Shown here one piece after another: positions 1 through 10,087 of a stretch of 39,970 nucleotides of DNA (position 1 is its first letter; each line of letters begins with the position of its first letter). Location: NCBI GenBank assembly GCA_004380135.1, contig QXCR01000214.1, positions 1 through 39,970 of the forward strand, written 5' to 3'. The translations under genes were made by a program, and so were the position numbers. The notes beneath the pieces were generated by a model. It saw only the letters and a list, made by a program, of their open reading frames with translations. It was not told the origin of the DNA and made no database searches. Source of the DNA: Stemphylium vesicarium. Taxonomy: Eukaryota; Ascomycota; Dothideomycetes; Pleosporales; Pleosporaceae.

Positions 1-14
1 GGGGGGGGGGGGGG
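1..14. other. Poly-G run at window edge
   Basis: The window opens with 14 consecutive G residues followed by ordinary sequence. No telomeric TTAGGG-type repeat follows. It may be a contig-end or sequencing artefact, or a real homopolymer cut by the window boundary. Confidence 0.6.
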
Positions 15-109
15 TGTTAGTTAGAGCGACCAAAAAAAGCATGATGGCAAGCAGTATCGAGAATCCTGACGCGACTGAGCGAAGGACAAAGACTCCATGT
101 TGCTGATTT

Positions 110-850
110 TTGTCAAACTATCTATCGAAGTCGTGCCAGTTGATTACGTTTCAAAACGCGCTTGAATGGATGCTTCCTTGGCTTCAACCACTTCTTCAAC
201 GGCGACTAGACGATCATGTGAGAGTTGAACATAATAAAATCTTGTCAGCAGTCGATCGTATGTGTAACGGTTCGGGTACTGCTCTCGCTACCACACTTGC
301 TCATTCCAGATTCATATATAGAGGCAGCACGGCTAGGCAACTCAGGAGTATTTGTCGATCATTCGCCAACGTAAAAAAGACGCACAGCAAGACCCGTATG
401 CCCTCGCTGAGTTTCTGGAAGGATGGTGTTCGGGCTTTTACATTCTCACTCGGGAGTGGGAAATTGAGACCTCTCGAGTATGCAGGAGAGGACCCGGAGA
501 TCCCTCAATCATTCCAAGTGACAGAAGTGGAACCAGATCTCAACTTAGAGAGACTATCCGGTGCAGCATTGGTGGAGCTTCGATACGGCCAACTCTACCA
601 GGCACATGGAAACAAGGTGCCCATGTCATACGAGCAGCTTTCGATAAGTTTCGTGAGGGAAAAGTCTGTAGAGAACCCAGGATCTGTGATCAACATACCA
701 TTGGAGGACTACCCATTTCAGGCTGTGCCCGCCAAGTAAAGCACGAGATCCGTATCATGTACAACAAGAGAAGGGCAAAAACGCATTTCTCGTCAGTGCG
801 AATATCAGCTTGAGAAGGGCAGTCGTTGACATCCAGGAAGGTGCCTACTA
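110..850 (+). pseudogene. Decayed hypothetical protein gene
   Basis: A 209-codon open frame runs to 739, but it opens at a TTG and I find no convincing ATG. The last third (for example PEIPQSFQVTEVEPDLNLER and the stretch ending FQAVPAK) reads like real protein. Coding-like sequence then continues in two other frames: HEIRIMYNKR from about 742, and KGKNAFLVSANISLRRAVVD from about 771 to the TAG near 850. The frame change needs either an intron of about 30 nt, too short for a fungus, or one or two indels, so I favour a broken gene. The domain is not recognised. The 5' part may lie outside the window or be degraded. Confidence 0.35.
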
Positions 851-3025
851 GCTTCTTCTATGCAAGTTCCAGTTGCTGACAAAACCTATACAGAGGTACA
901 CTGGAAATCAGCACCATGGACGAGACATAAGTCAGGTTGTGGATGCTCTATTCACCAACGGAGGACAACCGCCAGGAGTACGAGAAGGTGGATGATGCCG
1001 ATCTGCGATATGCCGATGCCAAAAGAACATGAGCGGTGGAATCTTCGCGATGAAAATGCCAGGCGAAGGCACTGTGTTGTCCACTAGATGGTTTCACGCG
1101 ACACTGACTATCGATAGTAGTGTCCTATTTGGTGCCACATTGATGGTAGGCGAAGGCGCGGTACAAGCCGCTCTCAGCTTTCTTTACGAGTGTAAGCTCA
1201 ACCGGAGTGAACAGTCTGGACATGGCTCTTCGGGTGGGATATGTGAAACGCGTTCGGATGGCACTGTTAAAATGCTGTTCTTTGAGTGCGGTCATGGCTG
1301 GGCTCGAAACCAACACCAAAAATCCCGCACCATGCTTTGGAATCGAGCGGAAGGCCAAGTCTTTACGGGACTCTATCTCTGAGGAGAAATATGATTCCTG
1401 CGAGAGGTGTAATGGGATTTCTCTTGTCATTTCCTAACAAACATACGAGCAAATTCACTGGAAATACCAGAAACCTGCAATAGGAAGAGAAACTATTGCA
1501 GTGTCGAATGCAGTGAAAACGTGGTGTATTGAATTGTTCTGTCTTGTTGTGCTGTTGTGGCCACCTTATGTATGGCCACAATCAGTATCTATTTTCATGA
1601 CGTATCTCTGATGCTTGTAATGGGGGAAAGTGCTCATGGAGGTGAGGGAGGAGCGCCAGGACAATGCACGTGACACGCGCAATGCCCTTACCTCCCAAAC
1701 CGTAACAGAAACCCTCTCAAGAGGAAACTGCACTCTTAGCAGAGCTGTTCGGATACTCCTGTGTGGACACCGCATTTGCCGGACCCGAGCTACGGTGTTT
1801 GTGGAAATGGCATCTCCGGCGCCCCTGCTTTACCGTTTGTAGGCATCAATTGAAATTGATGACATCCGCGTCCCCTAGGAGACTTGAGTTGGATGCCAAC
1901 ACGCGTCAAGGTCATCAATGGACATTTATTACACTCGTTGGTAAATTCACTACCGTGCAGTCGCACGCACAAGGGTACGTTTTCTGTTGAAGGGGTTGCT
2001 GTGGTGTATGAAAATTTGTTACAAGCAAGCCTGTTTCATATTTCCAGGACGAGGCGACGTAGCAGGGAGCCTTCATCACGATTCCATGTGGGCCAATCCC
2101 GTCCCGTGGATCTTGGCTGATACGTCCTGCAACCAGCCCGTTCACCATGCGCAGCCCGCGTCAGCGAGGCGCCGGGACACAGTGATAGCGGGAAAAATTA
2201 GAGACGGAGATTGTGATCGTCTTGGAACAGCCAGAGGCGTGAGGCCGCCTATGGTGGAGAACCAGACGCCACTGACGCTTCAACATGGATTCGCGAGGAT
2301 GGTTAATGCAATCCGGCGGCAAAGCGATGGCTACTAGCACGTCGTTTGCGCAGTGTCCATCCCCATGCCTTCAGCACCAAAACTGGGATTCTATCTCGCT
2401 ATTCAAACAGTGTTCGAGTTTGTGGGTTTAGCTGACATTCTTCTACTCTTTCCGGTGCACCTGAAGGGGCTCGCAAACACTCGTGTGACTGCTAGATAGA
2501 CTATTCGTCTAGCATGCACGAGTGTGCCTGTGGTTCGTGAACTACGCCCACACCGGGCCGGTCAACCATCTCGTGGTCATGACCGCGGGACAAGCAACGG
2601 TCCGCTGGTTTTCGGATTCTGGAACCGCCCTAGCATGTGTTCATGCCCTTGCATATGGCCTTGCCGCGACACTTGCAGGCTGGTACATGAGCAAACGAAG
2701 CCGGGTTCATCTCAGCGGCATGCTTGTTGGCAGGGTGCCCGCCACATTGCCAAGACGCCGACGCCCGTTTGTGCACACCGCCAATCCAGGGGTTGCAACT
2801 TGTGCACTGCTCCATCATTTTGTGGCGTTGCGCATAAGACAAGCAAAGCCGAGAGAGGGGCCACCGCGCATCTTCTTTTTCCCCGCTGCGTTCCACCAAC
2901 TGGCGTGGCAGGTTATTCTCTTCCTCCTAGCCCCCGACAGACGCACCGGTATCCACCGCACTCGAGACCAAGAAACGCCCGACGGTTTATGTAGTTATCG
3001 AGGCCAGCCCAGCGCTCAACAACCA
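851..3025. other. Region without a supported gene
   Basis: Only short overlapping open frames occur in all directions. A plus-strand frame at 1029-1382 is the longest and resembles nothing I know. From 2522 a long open frame runs into the gene that follows, but the part before 3026 is Arg/His-rich, lacks a plausible start context and is probably 5' non-coding sequence or an unrecognised upstream exon. No repeat family seen elsewhere in the window occurs here. Confidence 0.4.
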
Positions 3026-4783
3026 ATGTCAGCTCATACAACACTGAACCAGACAGACAATCTCTCAACATGCCATGTTCCAGTCTCACGGATCGGGACA
3101 CTCATCAACCTCTTCGAGGCCTACGAGAGTAAGGGCTCTCTTACAAAAAGAGATTGGGATATCCTTTCCGCTTTGAAGCGCATTTTCACGAATGGCGAGG
3201 GCATCAAATTCATGCAACTCAGCGTTGCAGATGTTGCACTCAGTTATGATGCCTTCAAGCGCATCAAAGAACTTGGAGTCAAAAGGAACAAGGACCATTG
3301 GCTGTTCTTCGAGGACAGTGAGGGCCGCAACACCATGGATCTCGCGGCCCTTGAGTCAATAGCAAATTCCAGTAAGTTTGCCGCATCTCCAGCCTCCAAA
3401 CGTGGGCAATTTCATTTTACAAGTATGACCAGCTCACTAACTCTGCTCTACCGATTTACTCTAGATTGTCGAATGTCCAATAAAAATTCTAATGATCTTG
3501 GAAACCACGTGCGGTATTTCGCGGAGTTTCGGAAGACTCGAATAGTCGAAGTATATCCAAAAGAGGTATCGAAGGATCGACGTCGCAACATCTTAAAGTA
3601 TTTCGACAGCGGTCCGCATTATATGCCAAACGATAATTCTGGCAACGAAATCGAATATTTCGCACTTGATACCAGCACGGGTCGCCAGGTTCGCTTGCAT
3701 CCCGATGATATCACGGGTGTAATTCTGCCTTTGTTTCTCGCCCTGTCTATAGAAGAATTGGCGACAAACACATCGGGGGAATTATCCGAACCCGAGAATT
3801 CCACGCAGTTCAAGCCGATGTGCCTGAGGTCCGGACGTAAGTTACCCATGCCTGATCTCACTGGATGTGGAGGCCAGGATCATGCAGTTCATGTGAACAA
3901 CGACGAGCAGCCTGCTATCGATGATAGCATCAAACCGAACAGACAAGACGAAGCCTCGGTAGCAGCAGCCAGGAACACTCATAAGGGTCCAGCAGGCGAC
4001 TGCGTCGTTGTGGCTCAGGGAAACGACGATGAATACAGCTCGCAAAACAAACCCAGTTTCTACGAAATCGGTTCGGATAGTGGAAGCAATGATGACGACT
4101 GCTATGAAGCGAATGACCGCAAGGGTAGAAGCAAGAATGTTGACAGCTCGAGCAACAGTGTATTGTCAATTAATATCGTACATGGAATGGTACTCGAGCT
4201 TTCTAAGACGACATTTACGAGGGGGGAGATTTTACAAGAGCTTACCAAACGAGGGTGGAAGGGAATTACGATGAATAAGATTGGTCAGAAGCTCAACAAG
4301 TTGAATTGTTGCAAATACAAAGGGAGAAAAAATGACGGCTTCGGTTGGACACACGATCCAACAAGATGCTCTAAGGTAAGTACTGGAGCTCGCATCCATT
4401 ACGCGATCAGCATGCGTGGCCCGCTCATACTTCGAGATCTCGTGGAGCTACTTGAGAAAAATCAATCGACCGCGTTTGCTCAGCAAATACAGTCATTCTC
4501 GTGTTGCAAAAGAGATAATTTCACCTTCAGCCACACCCTGCCATGTGGAGTGCCGCAAGCCTCGATCCCTCTAGAATTTGTTGAGAAAGTCAAAAGGTAC
4601 AAGAAGGTGGAATCGAGACTGAAGAAGAAAACAAAACCCGACGTGGTTTCACGGATTCTCAATTACAAGAAACAAGGGTATGATTATAGGGAGATCAGTG
4701 AAAAGCTCAACTCTGAGTTTCCGGATTTGGATATCACAGATGAACAGGTCATGCGGAGATGCTATAGAAAGACCAGTGGATGA
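3026..4783 (+). CDS. Hypothetical nuclear-type protein, two exons
   Basis: Predicted coding sequence with ATG at 3026, an intron at 3372-3464 (93 nt, GTAAGT donor, CACTAAC branch, CTAG acceptor) and TGA at 4781-4783, giving about 554 residues. The intron keeps the frame, so the unspliced sequence is also open. The N-terminal half has helical segments (around LTKRDWDILSALKRIF). The middle is acidic and Ser/Asn/Asp-rich. A winged-helix-like stretch follows (TRGEILQELTKRGWKGITMN), and the C-terminus is Lys-rich with a Myb-like helix-turn-helix look (KKQGYDYREISEKLNSEFPD). A second GTAAGT at 4376 could start another intron; I could not place its acceptor. A DNA-associated role is inferred from composition and helix patterns only. 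No known family is recognised. Confidence 0.55.
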   Translation: MSAHTTLNQTDNLSTCHVPVSRIGTLINLFEAYESKGSLTKRDWDILSALKRIFTNGEGIKFMQLSVADVALSYDAFKRIKELGVKRNKDHWLFFEDSEGRNTMDLAALESIANSSKFAASPASKRGQFHFTSMTSSLTLLYRFTLDCRMSNKNSNDLGNHVRYFAEFRKTRIVEVYPKEVSKDRRRNILKYFDSGPHYMPNDNSGNEIEYFALDTSTGRQVRLHPDDITGVILPLFLALSIEELATNTSGELSEPENSTQFKPMCLRSGRKLPMPDLTGCGGQDHAVHVNNDEQPAIDDSIKPNRQDEASVAAARNTHKGPAGDCVVVAQGNDDEYSSQNKPSFYEIGSDSGSNDDDCYEANDRKGRSKNVDSSSNSVLSINIVHGMVLELSKTTFTRGEILQELTKRGWKGITMNKIGQKLNKLNCCKYKGRKNDGFGWTHDPTRCSKVSTGARIHYAISMRGPLILRDLVELLEKNQSTAFAQQIQSFSCCKRDNFTFSHTLPCGVPQASIPLEFVEKVKRYKKVESRLKKKTKPDVVSRILNYKKQGYDYREISEKLNSEFPDLDITDEQVMRRCYRKTSG

Positions 4784-5164
4784 GAGCAAAAAAAAAGCTC
4801 CTAGAGAAGAAGGAGAGGAACTCCAAAAGAAACAAAACTGCTTAAGATTTATGAGCATCTACGGAATGGTGGGAGCTGCCACAGCGGGCAAAATTCGTAA
4901 CTACTGCAACAAGTACAAGAAAGCATATGTACTACTGCAGAGACGTTGGAAATGTAAATAGTCTCTATAACTTCCCCCTTTTGTCAAAGGTCCCTGCCAC
5001 AACGTAGGCACTGATAATGTGAGGAAACCGCGTGTCACATTCAAGATTACTACCCTCAACAAAGGATTTAAAATATAAGAGCATAAGGCAGATACAATTC
5101 ATGCAGAAATGTAGTAGCGAAAAACATACTACTCGTCATGATGTTACGTCATCATCTGGGTTGC
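4784..5164. other. Intergenic, no gene seen
   Basis: The 3' flank of the long hypothetical gene. It is A-rich just after the stop (AAAAAAAAA near 4789) and otherwise featureless up to the MITE at 5165. Confidence 0.4.
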
Positions 5165-5308
5165 TAACGCACATCCTGTCGTGGCGGGACAATATGTGTG
5201 GCGGGACAGGCCAACCAGGCCGCTTGAATTACAGACTTCTGCCAAATCTGCAAATTAATCGGTTGGTCCTGGCATGCAGGGTGTCCCGTCACGTAGGGAC
5301 AGACGTTA
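5165..5308. repeat. MITE family B, variant B-prime
   Basis: A diverged 144 bp inverted-repeat element bounded by TA: TAACGCACATCC at the left, GGGACAGACGTTA at the right. The interior (GAATTACAGACTTCTGCC) matches the better-preserved copy at 16557-16702. It has no coding capacity. TA ends and short inverted repeats fit a non-autonomous Tc1/mariner-type element. Confidence 0.7.
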
Positions 5309-5327
5309 GTCTAGTGTTCGAGCTATT

Positions 5328-5567
5328 CTAGCATCTAATCATTGCTATTTGATCACATAGTACATGTGGACATTGTGGGGAACCTTCCTCAACTAAACAT
5401 ACATTCTTTTCGCTTCCCGCATCATTCTTCGCAGAAAAAATGACGGAAGTGAACATGGTATCGTACTTCAGGATAGGAGATCCGTACCAGGCAACGATTC
5501 CTACACCAGCCAAAGACGAGGGGAAAATCGAGTCTTGAAGGGATCCGTGTCTCCACAATCTCTCCAA
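5328..5567 (-). other. Possible partial ORF, unidentified
   Basis: An open frame of 79 codons reading leftward. Its composition looks protein-like (for example FPSSLAGVGIVAWYGSPILK). It opens at a TTG, and the same frame meets a TAG shortly upstream, after an in-frame ATG. The only internal ATG is at MFTSVIFSAK. It could be a gene remnant or chance. Confidence 0.2.
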
Positions 5568-5688
5568 GCTCTAGGATGCTGCCATAGCGCCGGAATGACG
5601 GTTCAAAGGGACCACAGGGCTATATCGATCTTGCCAGGGTTTAATCACAGGCCACGACCCTAGAGAAGGAAGTCACTGCTCTTTCCAG

Positions 5689-8412
5689 GCAGACTTTCCA
5701 ACAAGCAAGTCAAGTCAAGCCGGCTGGCTAGCTCGAGTGGAGCTTGATAAGAAAGTGAGCAGCTTGACTTGATCACATGATCAAGCTAAGATAGGTGGCT
5801 TGCTTGAGGCTTGACTTGATAGCTTGATAGCTTATACTACAAACATTCTTGATGTTAAGTCTCGTCATAGTCGCCACCCCAGCTGCTAAGGTCGTACAAA
5901 AGCTCCATCTCGTTGTCCGTCATCGTCGACTTGGCCGCGACCTCGACGTCGCCTAAGCCGGCTCTTTGTCACCGTCTTACGCACTGTATAGCCGCCAGAA
6001 GTTGCGGTTTTATAGCGCGGCTTGGCGGCTCGAGGAGGTCGCCAAGTTCACTACACAAGCGCTCACACTTACAGCTTGAGGCTGGGATAGAGAGTACGTC
6101 GAGCGCGAGCTTGTTGAGGTTAGGGTAACGCTCGCGCAGCTCTACCCAGTACTTAATAGGGTTGTTTTCGCGATTGCTACTTTCTCCGCGCGCGGCTCGC
6201 TGCGCTTCCACCTCTCGAACTCGTCGTCCTCAGTGTTGTTGTTGATGGAGGCGCTGGGGTTAATAAGGCCGTCAATCGCGTCGTCCATGTCGCTCGTGAG
6301 GACCTTAGAGCGCCTTATCTTGCGCGGCGAGGCGCTATATAGCTGCCAAAGGGCGCGAAAGTTGCGGTTATTAGCGACGAGCTACTTAGGTTTATCGCTC
6401 CAGACGGTGTCGTAGTACGTTTTGTAGTATGGATAAAGTATTATAGCAGCATAGTACGCCGGCGAGTCGTCTAACTTAGCGTAGTACTCGCTAATTTTAG
6501 CCCACGCGGCACGTAAGTTGATAGCAAGATAGTCCTTAGGCGCCTTATCGTGCGCGTTATAGTCCACTGCCTCGTACGCTTTAATGCGCTGCTCGTAGTA
6601 CGAGAGTATATACTTAAAGACTAGAATAATCTTAGCAATAGCACTAAAGCTTTCAATTTTACCGCGTCCCTCAAGACGCTTTGTAGCAGGCTTGAGCGGC
6701 TTTAGGACGTCCAAGTACTCAGTGACCACAGCCCAGTCAGCTGCTGTAAGCCCATCCGATCGCATCCACCGCGGCGCCTCAGGCAGCTTGTTGCCCCGAC
6801 TCTCGGCGTACGTGTCCTCATCTCGCACTCGTCGTATATGGTGGTTGGCGTAGGCGTTGACAGCAGATTGCAGCTTCACAGCGCGCTCAAAGCAAGAGTA
6901 GTACGAGTTCCAGCGCGTGACGACGGACTTGTCGGGCTCCAGCACCTTGCGGTGTTCCTCTGGCGCGTCGGCAGGCAGCTCACGATGAGCGAGCGTCTGA
7001 AAACTACTAAAAAGCTCGTACTGTTGTGGTGTTTTAATACAATTAATAACGCTGAGCAGGACGCCAAGCGGCCCATCGCGCCTCCACTCGCCCATAAACT
7101 CAGTCTCGTCAGCAAGCTCGCGCTTCTCGTTGTCGTATGCGTCCTCATCCTGGCCCCAGAGAAGCCTCTGGCCGACGAGATTAAGCGTGTGAGGTCCGCA
7201 ACGGTGGCGGCGATCAGACGCGCTAAAGCCGAGCTTCTGACTAATTGCTGCGACAGCTAAGTCGTTGTTACTCGCGTTGTCAAGTACGAAGTAGCCCACT
7301 GTTTGCGCGTTGATACTGAACAGATCCAGCGTCTTGAGGACTACTTCTGCTATCTTCTGGCCACTGTGAGCGCCTGTAAGCTGTAGCAGCGCGATAGGAA
7401 GGTCCTGGAGGTTGCCACGAGCGTCAACCTAGTGAACAACAATACCTAGGTAGCCACGCTTCCCGCCATATGTCGTCCAGCCGTCAAAGCTAACGTGTAT
7501 TTTGCTTAGCGCGTGCGACAGCTCCTTAACAACGCGCGGCTTCAGGTAGTCGTACAAGCGCAGCACGTAGCACGACACGCTCATAGAGGACGTCCACAGC
7601 GCCGCCTCTGCCTCTGGGTTAGCCATGGCCAGCATCGTCCGGAAAGAAGGTCTCGTGAATTCAGAGAGTGGGTGATTGCTGTCCACAAGCCAGGCGAGGG
7701 CGGCGAGCCTAAAGCACGTGGTGTTGAAGCTAGAGAGCTCGTTAGCGGTCGCCTGCGCGACTGTGATCTTGCCTTCCTTAAGGACACGGCGCAGGACGCT
7801 CCCTTGGCCGACGACGGCGGATTTGCCAGGCGCTCGGTGTCCATGGCCATGCTTCTGCTCCTCCAAGTGACGCGCTATTGATGTCGGCGACCGCGTCGCC
7901 TCATATACGCCGCCCTTGTGCCGGTGCTTGTGGCAGTAACGGCACATGAAAAAGATGCGATCTGGGTCCTTAAGCAGGGCGACGCGCCAACCGTGGCGGT
8001 ATACCTAGCTTCTCCTCGTCCGCGACGACGCCAATGGCTTTATATAACCCGAAAAACGACTCCACTCAATGTTGTCAAAGTTGTCCTTAAGGTGGGCGTC
8101 GAAGCCACCGTCCTCAACTATAGCGGCCTCGCTGGCGTCCTCATCTGGCGCGACGATCGCGGCTTCAGGCGCGGCGCTGCGTAATTGCGACTCGAAAGTA
8201 TCGTCAGATAGGTGCGACTTAATAAGAGCTCGGCGTGGCGAGAGGCGCTGCGACTGCTGGGAGTCTCCAATGACGACGGGCTGACCTTGAGTGCCTCTAG
8301 GGGTGGCGTTGACGCGTTTTCTTGGTGCAAAAGAGCCAGCAGAACTGCGTTCGGGCCGCACCAGTCCTCGGGCCACCCCACCAAACCTGACGTGACTGCA
8401 CGACAACGACAA
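5689..8412 (-). mobile_element. hAT-superfamily DNA transposon, degenerate
   Basis: Contains the hAT transposase remnant plus a subterminal region at about 5690-5850 packed with short CAAGTCAAG and AGCTTGACTTGA motifs in both orientations, as is usual for hAT ends. One terminus may begin near 5689 (CAGACTTTCCAACAAGCAAG). The opposite end is not identifiable because pogo-type transposon sequence starts within about 30 bp of the last recognisable hAT codon. I could not confirm an 8 bp target duplication. Confidence 0.75.
5855..8412 (-). pseudogene. hAT transposase, inactivated by stops and a frameshift
   Basis: Read leftward, one frame carries the family's landmarks in order: an acidic N-terminus, a BED-type zinc finger (CRYCHKHRHK then ARHLEEQKHGH), the first catalytic Asp (VSFDGWTTYGGKRGYLG), the second (YFVLDNASNND), a helical insertion domain and the C-terminal hATC dimerisation domain (LALDVLSIPASSCKCERLC). 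The frame is broken by TAG at 8005-8007, 7429-7431 and 6382-6384, a one-base shift near 6180-6200 and TGA at 5969-5971. After that stop the tail reads on to TAA at 5855-5857. Several stops sit where relatives carry Trp (before VYRHGW, after RDKP, after CVRR). The retained domain is also Tyr-rich (LYPYYKTYYDTVW), consistent with His-to-Tyr changes. The 5' ATG is not found. Confidence 0.9.
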
Positions 8413-8429
8413 AGCCGCGACAACAACGT

Positions 8430-9825
8430 TCCATACAGACTTCTTATGAGGCAGAGTTGCACTAGCGTCTTATGCGCTTCGAAAAATCGCGTTATAAGCC
8501 AACGTAAGGCTGCATTACTATATGATACTCCACGAACAACGCTCCAACGCCGCTATCAACGCGTGCCTACAATTAAAGACTTTAACGCCCAGAAACGGAA
8601 GCTATCCCCTACAAAGGAGCAGTCTCTTGTAGACTGGATCCTAGGCCTTGATCGACGAGGCTTTCCACCCCAGGTTATCGATGTACGACGTATGGCAGAC
8701 GCTCTGCTCGCCGCGCGCGGCCAAGATCCACTTACTCCACCTATAGGCAAGAACTGGGTGTCGCGCTTTGTCAACAGCCAGCCAGAGCTACAGATGAAGT
8801 GGAACAGAAAGTTTCATAGCCAGCGCGCTCGCTGTGAGGATCCTGTAGCAATTGCAGCCTGGTTTAAGCTTGTACAGCAGACGCGCCAGGCGTACGGAAT
8901 ACTAGACGACGTTATATATAACTTCGATGAGACAGGCTTTATAATGGGCGTCGCGGCCACGTCTAAGGTAGTTACAAGTACAGATACAGTAGGTCGCGCT
9001 ACTGTTGTACAGCCAGGTAATCGCGAGTGGTCTACAGCGATTGAGTGCATTAACGCGTCTGGCTGGTGTCTCCCGCCGTTCGTGATCCTGTCTGGTAAGC
9101 AACACCAGGCTGCCTGGTACCACCACATCCTACCAGACTGGGTACTCGCAGTTAGCGACAACGGCTGGACGACAGATGAGCTCGGCGTCGAGTGGGTAAA
9201 GCGCTTCGACAGACATACGGCGTCTCGTACGCGTGGAGTCTACCGCCTTCTCATCCTAGACGGCCATAGCAGCCACGCGACGCCTGAGTTCGACCAGTAC
9301 GGTACAGAGAACAAGATCATTACTCTCTGTATGCCAGCTCATACCTCTCACCTCCTCCAACCGCTTGATGCAAGCTGCTTCGCGCCGCTCAAGCGCGCGT
9401 ACGGCCATAAGATCCAGGAGCTCGCTCGCCAGGGCGTCTACCACGTTGACAAGGTGGACTTCCTCACGATCTATACATAGATCCGGCCGACAGTGTTCAC
9501 GCAGCAGAATATCCAGGCCGGCTTCCAGGCAACCGGGTTAGTCCCACACTGTCTAGAGCGTGTCCTGTCGTCGCTTACGGTTGTCCGGACACCGTCTCCA
9601 CCACAGACAACTACAGACAATAACGTCCTAATGCAGACAGAAACACCACATACAGTGGCCCAGCTTCAGCAGCAGGTACGCTTCATCCAGCATAGGCTTC
9701 GTCGGCGATTAGAGAGCCCAACTACTATTGCTATCCACCAACTTGCCAAAAGCGCTCAGCTTGCAATGCAATCAGCAATAATACTTGCTGAAGAGAATAA
9801 AAAGCTACGTGCAGCTAGCAGTTAC
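8430..9825 (+). pseudogene. pogo/Fot-like DDE transposase, inactivated
   Basis: A DDE_1-type transposase of the Tc1/mariner/pogo group. The helix-turn-helix DNA-binding region (QRKAALLYDTPRTTLQRRY) is followed by a CENP-B-type segment (WILGLDRRGFPPQVIDVRRM) and the catalytic domain with three Asp positions: NFDETGF, LLILDGHSSH and LLQPLDASCFAPLKRAYG. The frame runs to TAG at 9478-9480 and resumes without shift (IRPTVFTQQNIQAGFQATGL), so the TAG is a nonsense mutation. The first residues are scrambled by small indels near 8460-8495. The C-terminus leaves the family pattern after EENKKLRAAS at about 9825, so the 3' end is truncated. Such an enzyme could once have mobilised the TA-bounded MITEs here, but no matching terminal repeat is visible around it. 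Confidence 0.88.
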
Positions 9826-10087
9826 ATTTCGATTTATCTTTTTGCGGTCATTTTTGACCGTCATACCAAAAGTGAACCGAGTATAGATGGCTGTTTCTAG
9901 CAGTGCTAAAATAACATCGCAGCCACGGCTTTGCTGACCGCCTCAACTGGGATCTAGTTCAAACCGACCCCTTTCGACTGGCATCCTTTAAGCAGTATTC
10001 TACCCGTTCTGAGCACCATTGTCACAACACCATGCACTCTGCGCAGTCACCATTCTTTCCCGGATCCCGCTTGTATTCGTTGGGTAT

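Noticed and set aside
352..813. Plus-strand open frame of 153 codons
   Set aside because: It overlaps the better coding-like frame at 110-739 and its composition looks like a frame shadow.
6838..7260. Plus-strand open frame of 140 codons
   Set aside because: It is antisense to the recognisable hAT transposase and has no independent support.
8212..8430. N-terminal extension of the pogo frame
   Set aside because: This part is antisense to the hAT N-terminal coding region and lacks pogo-type residues, so it is not part of the transposase.
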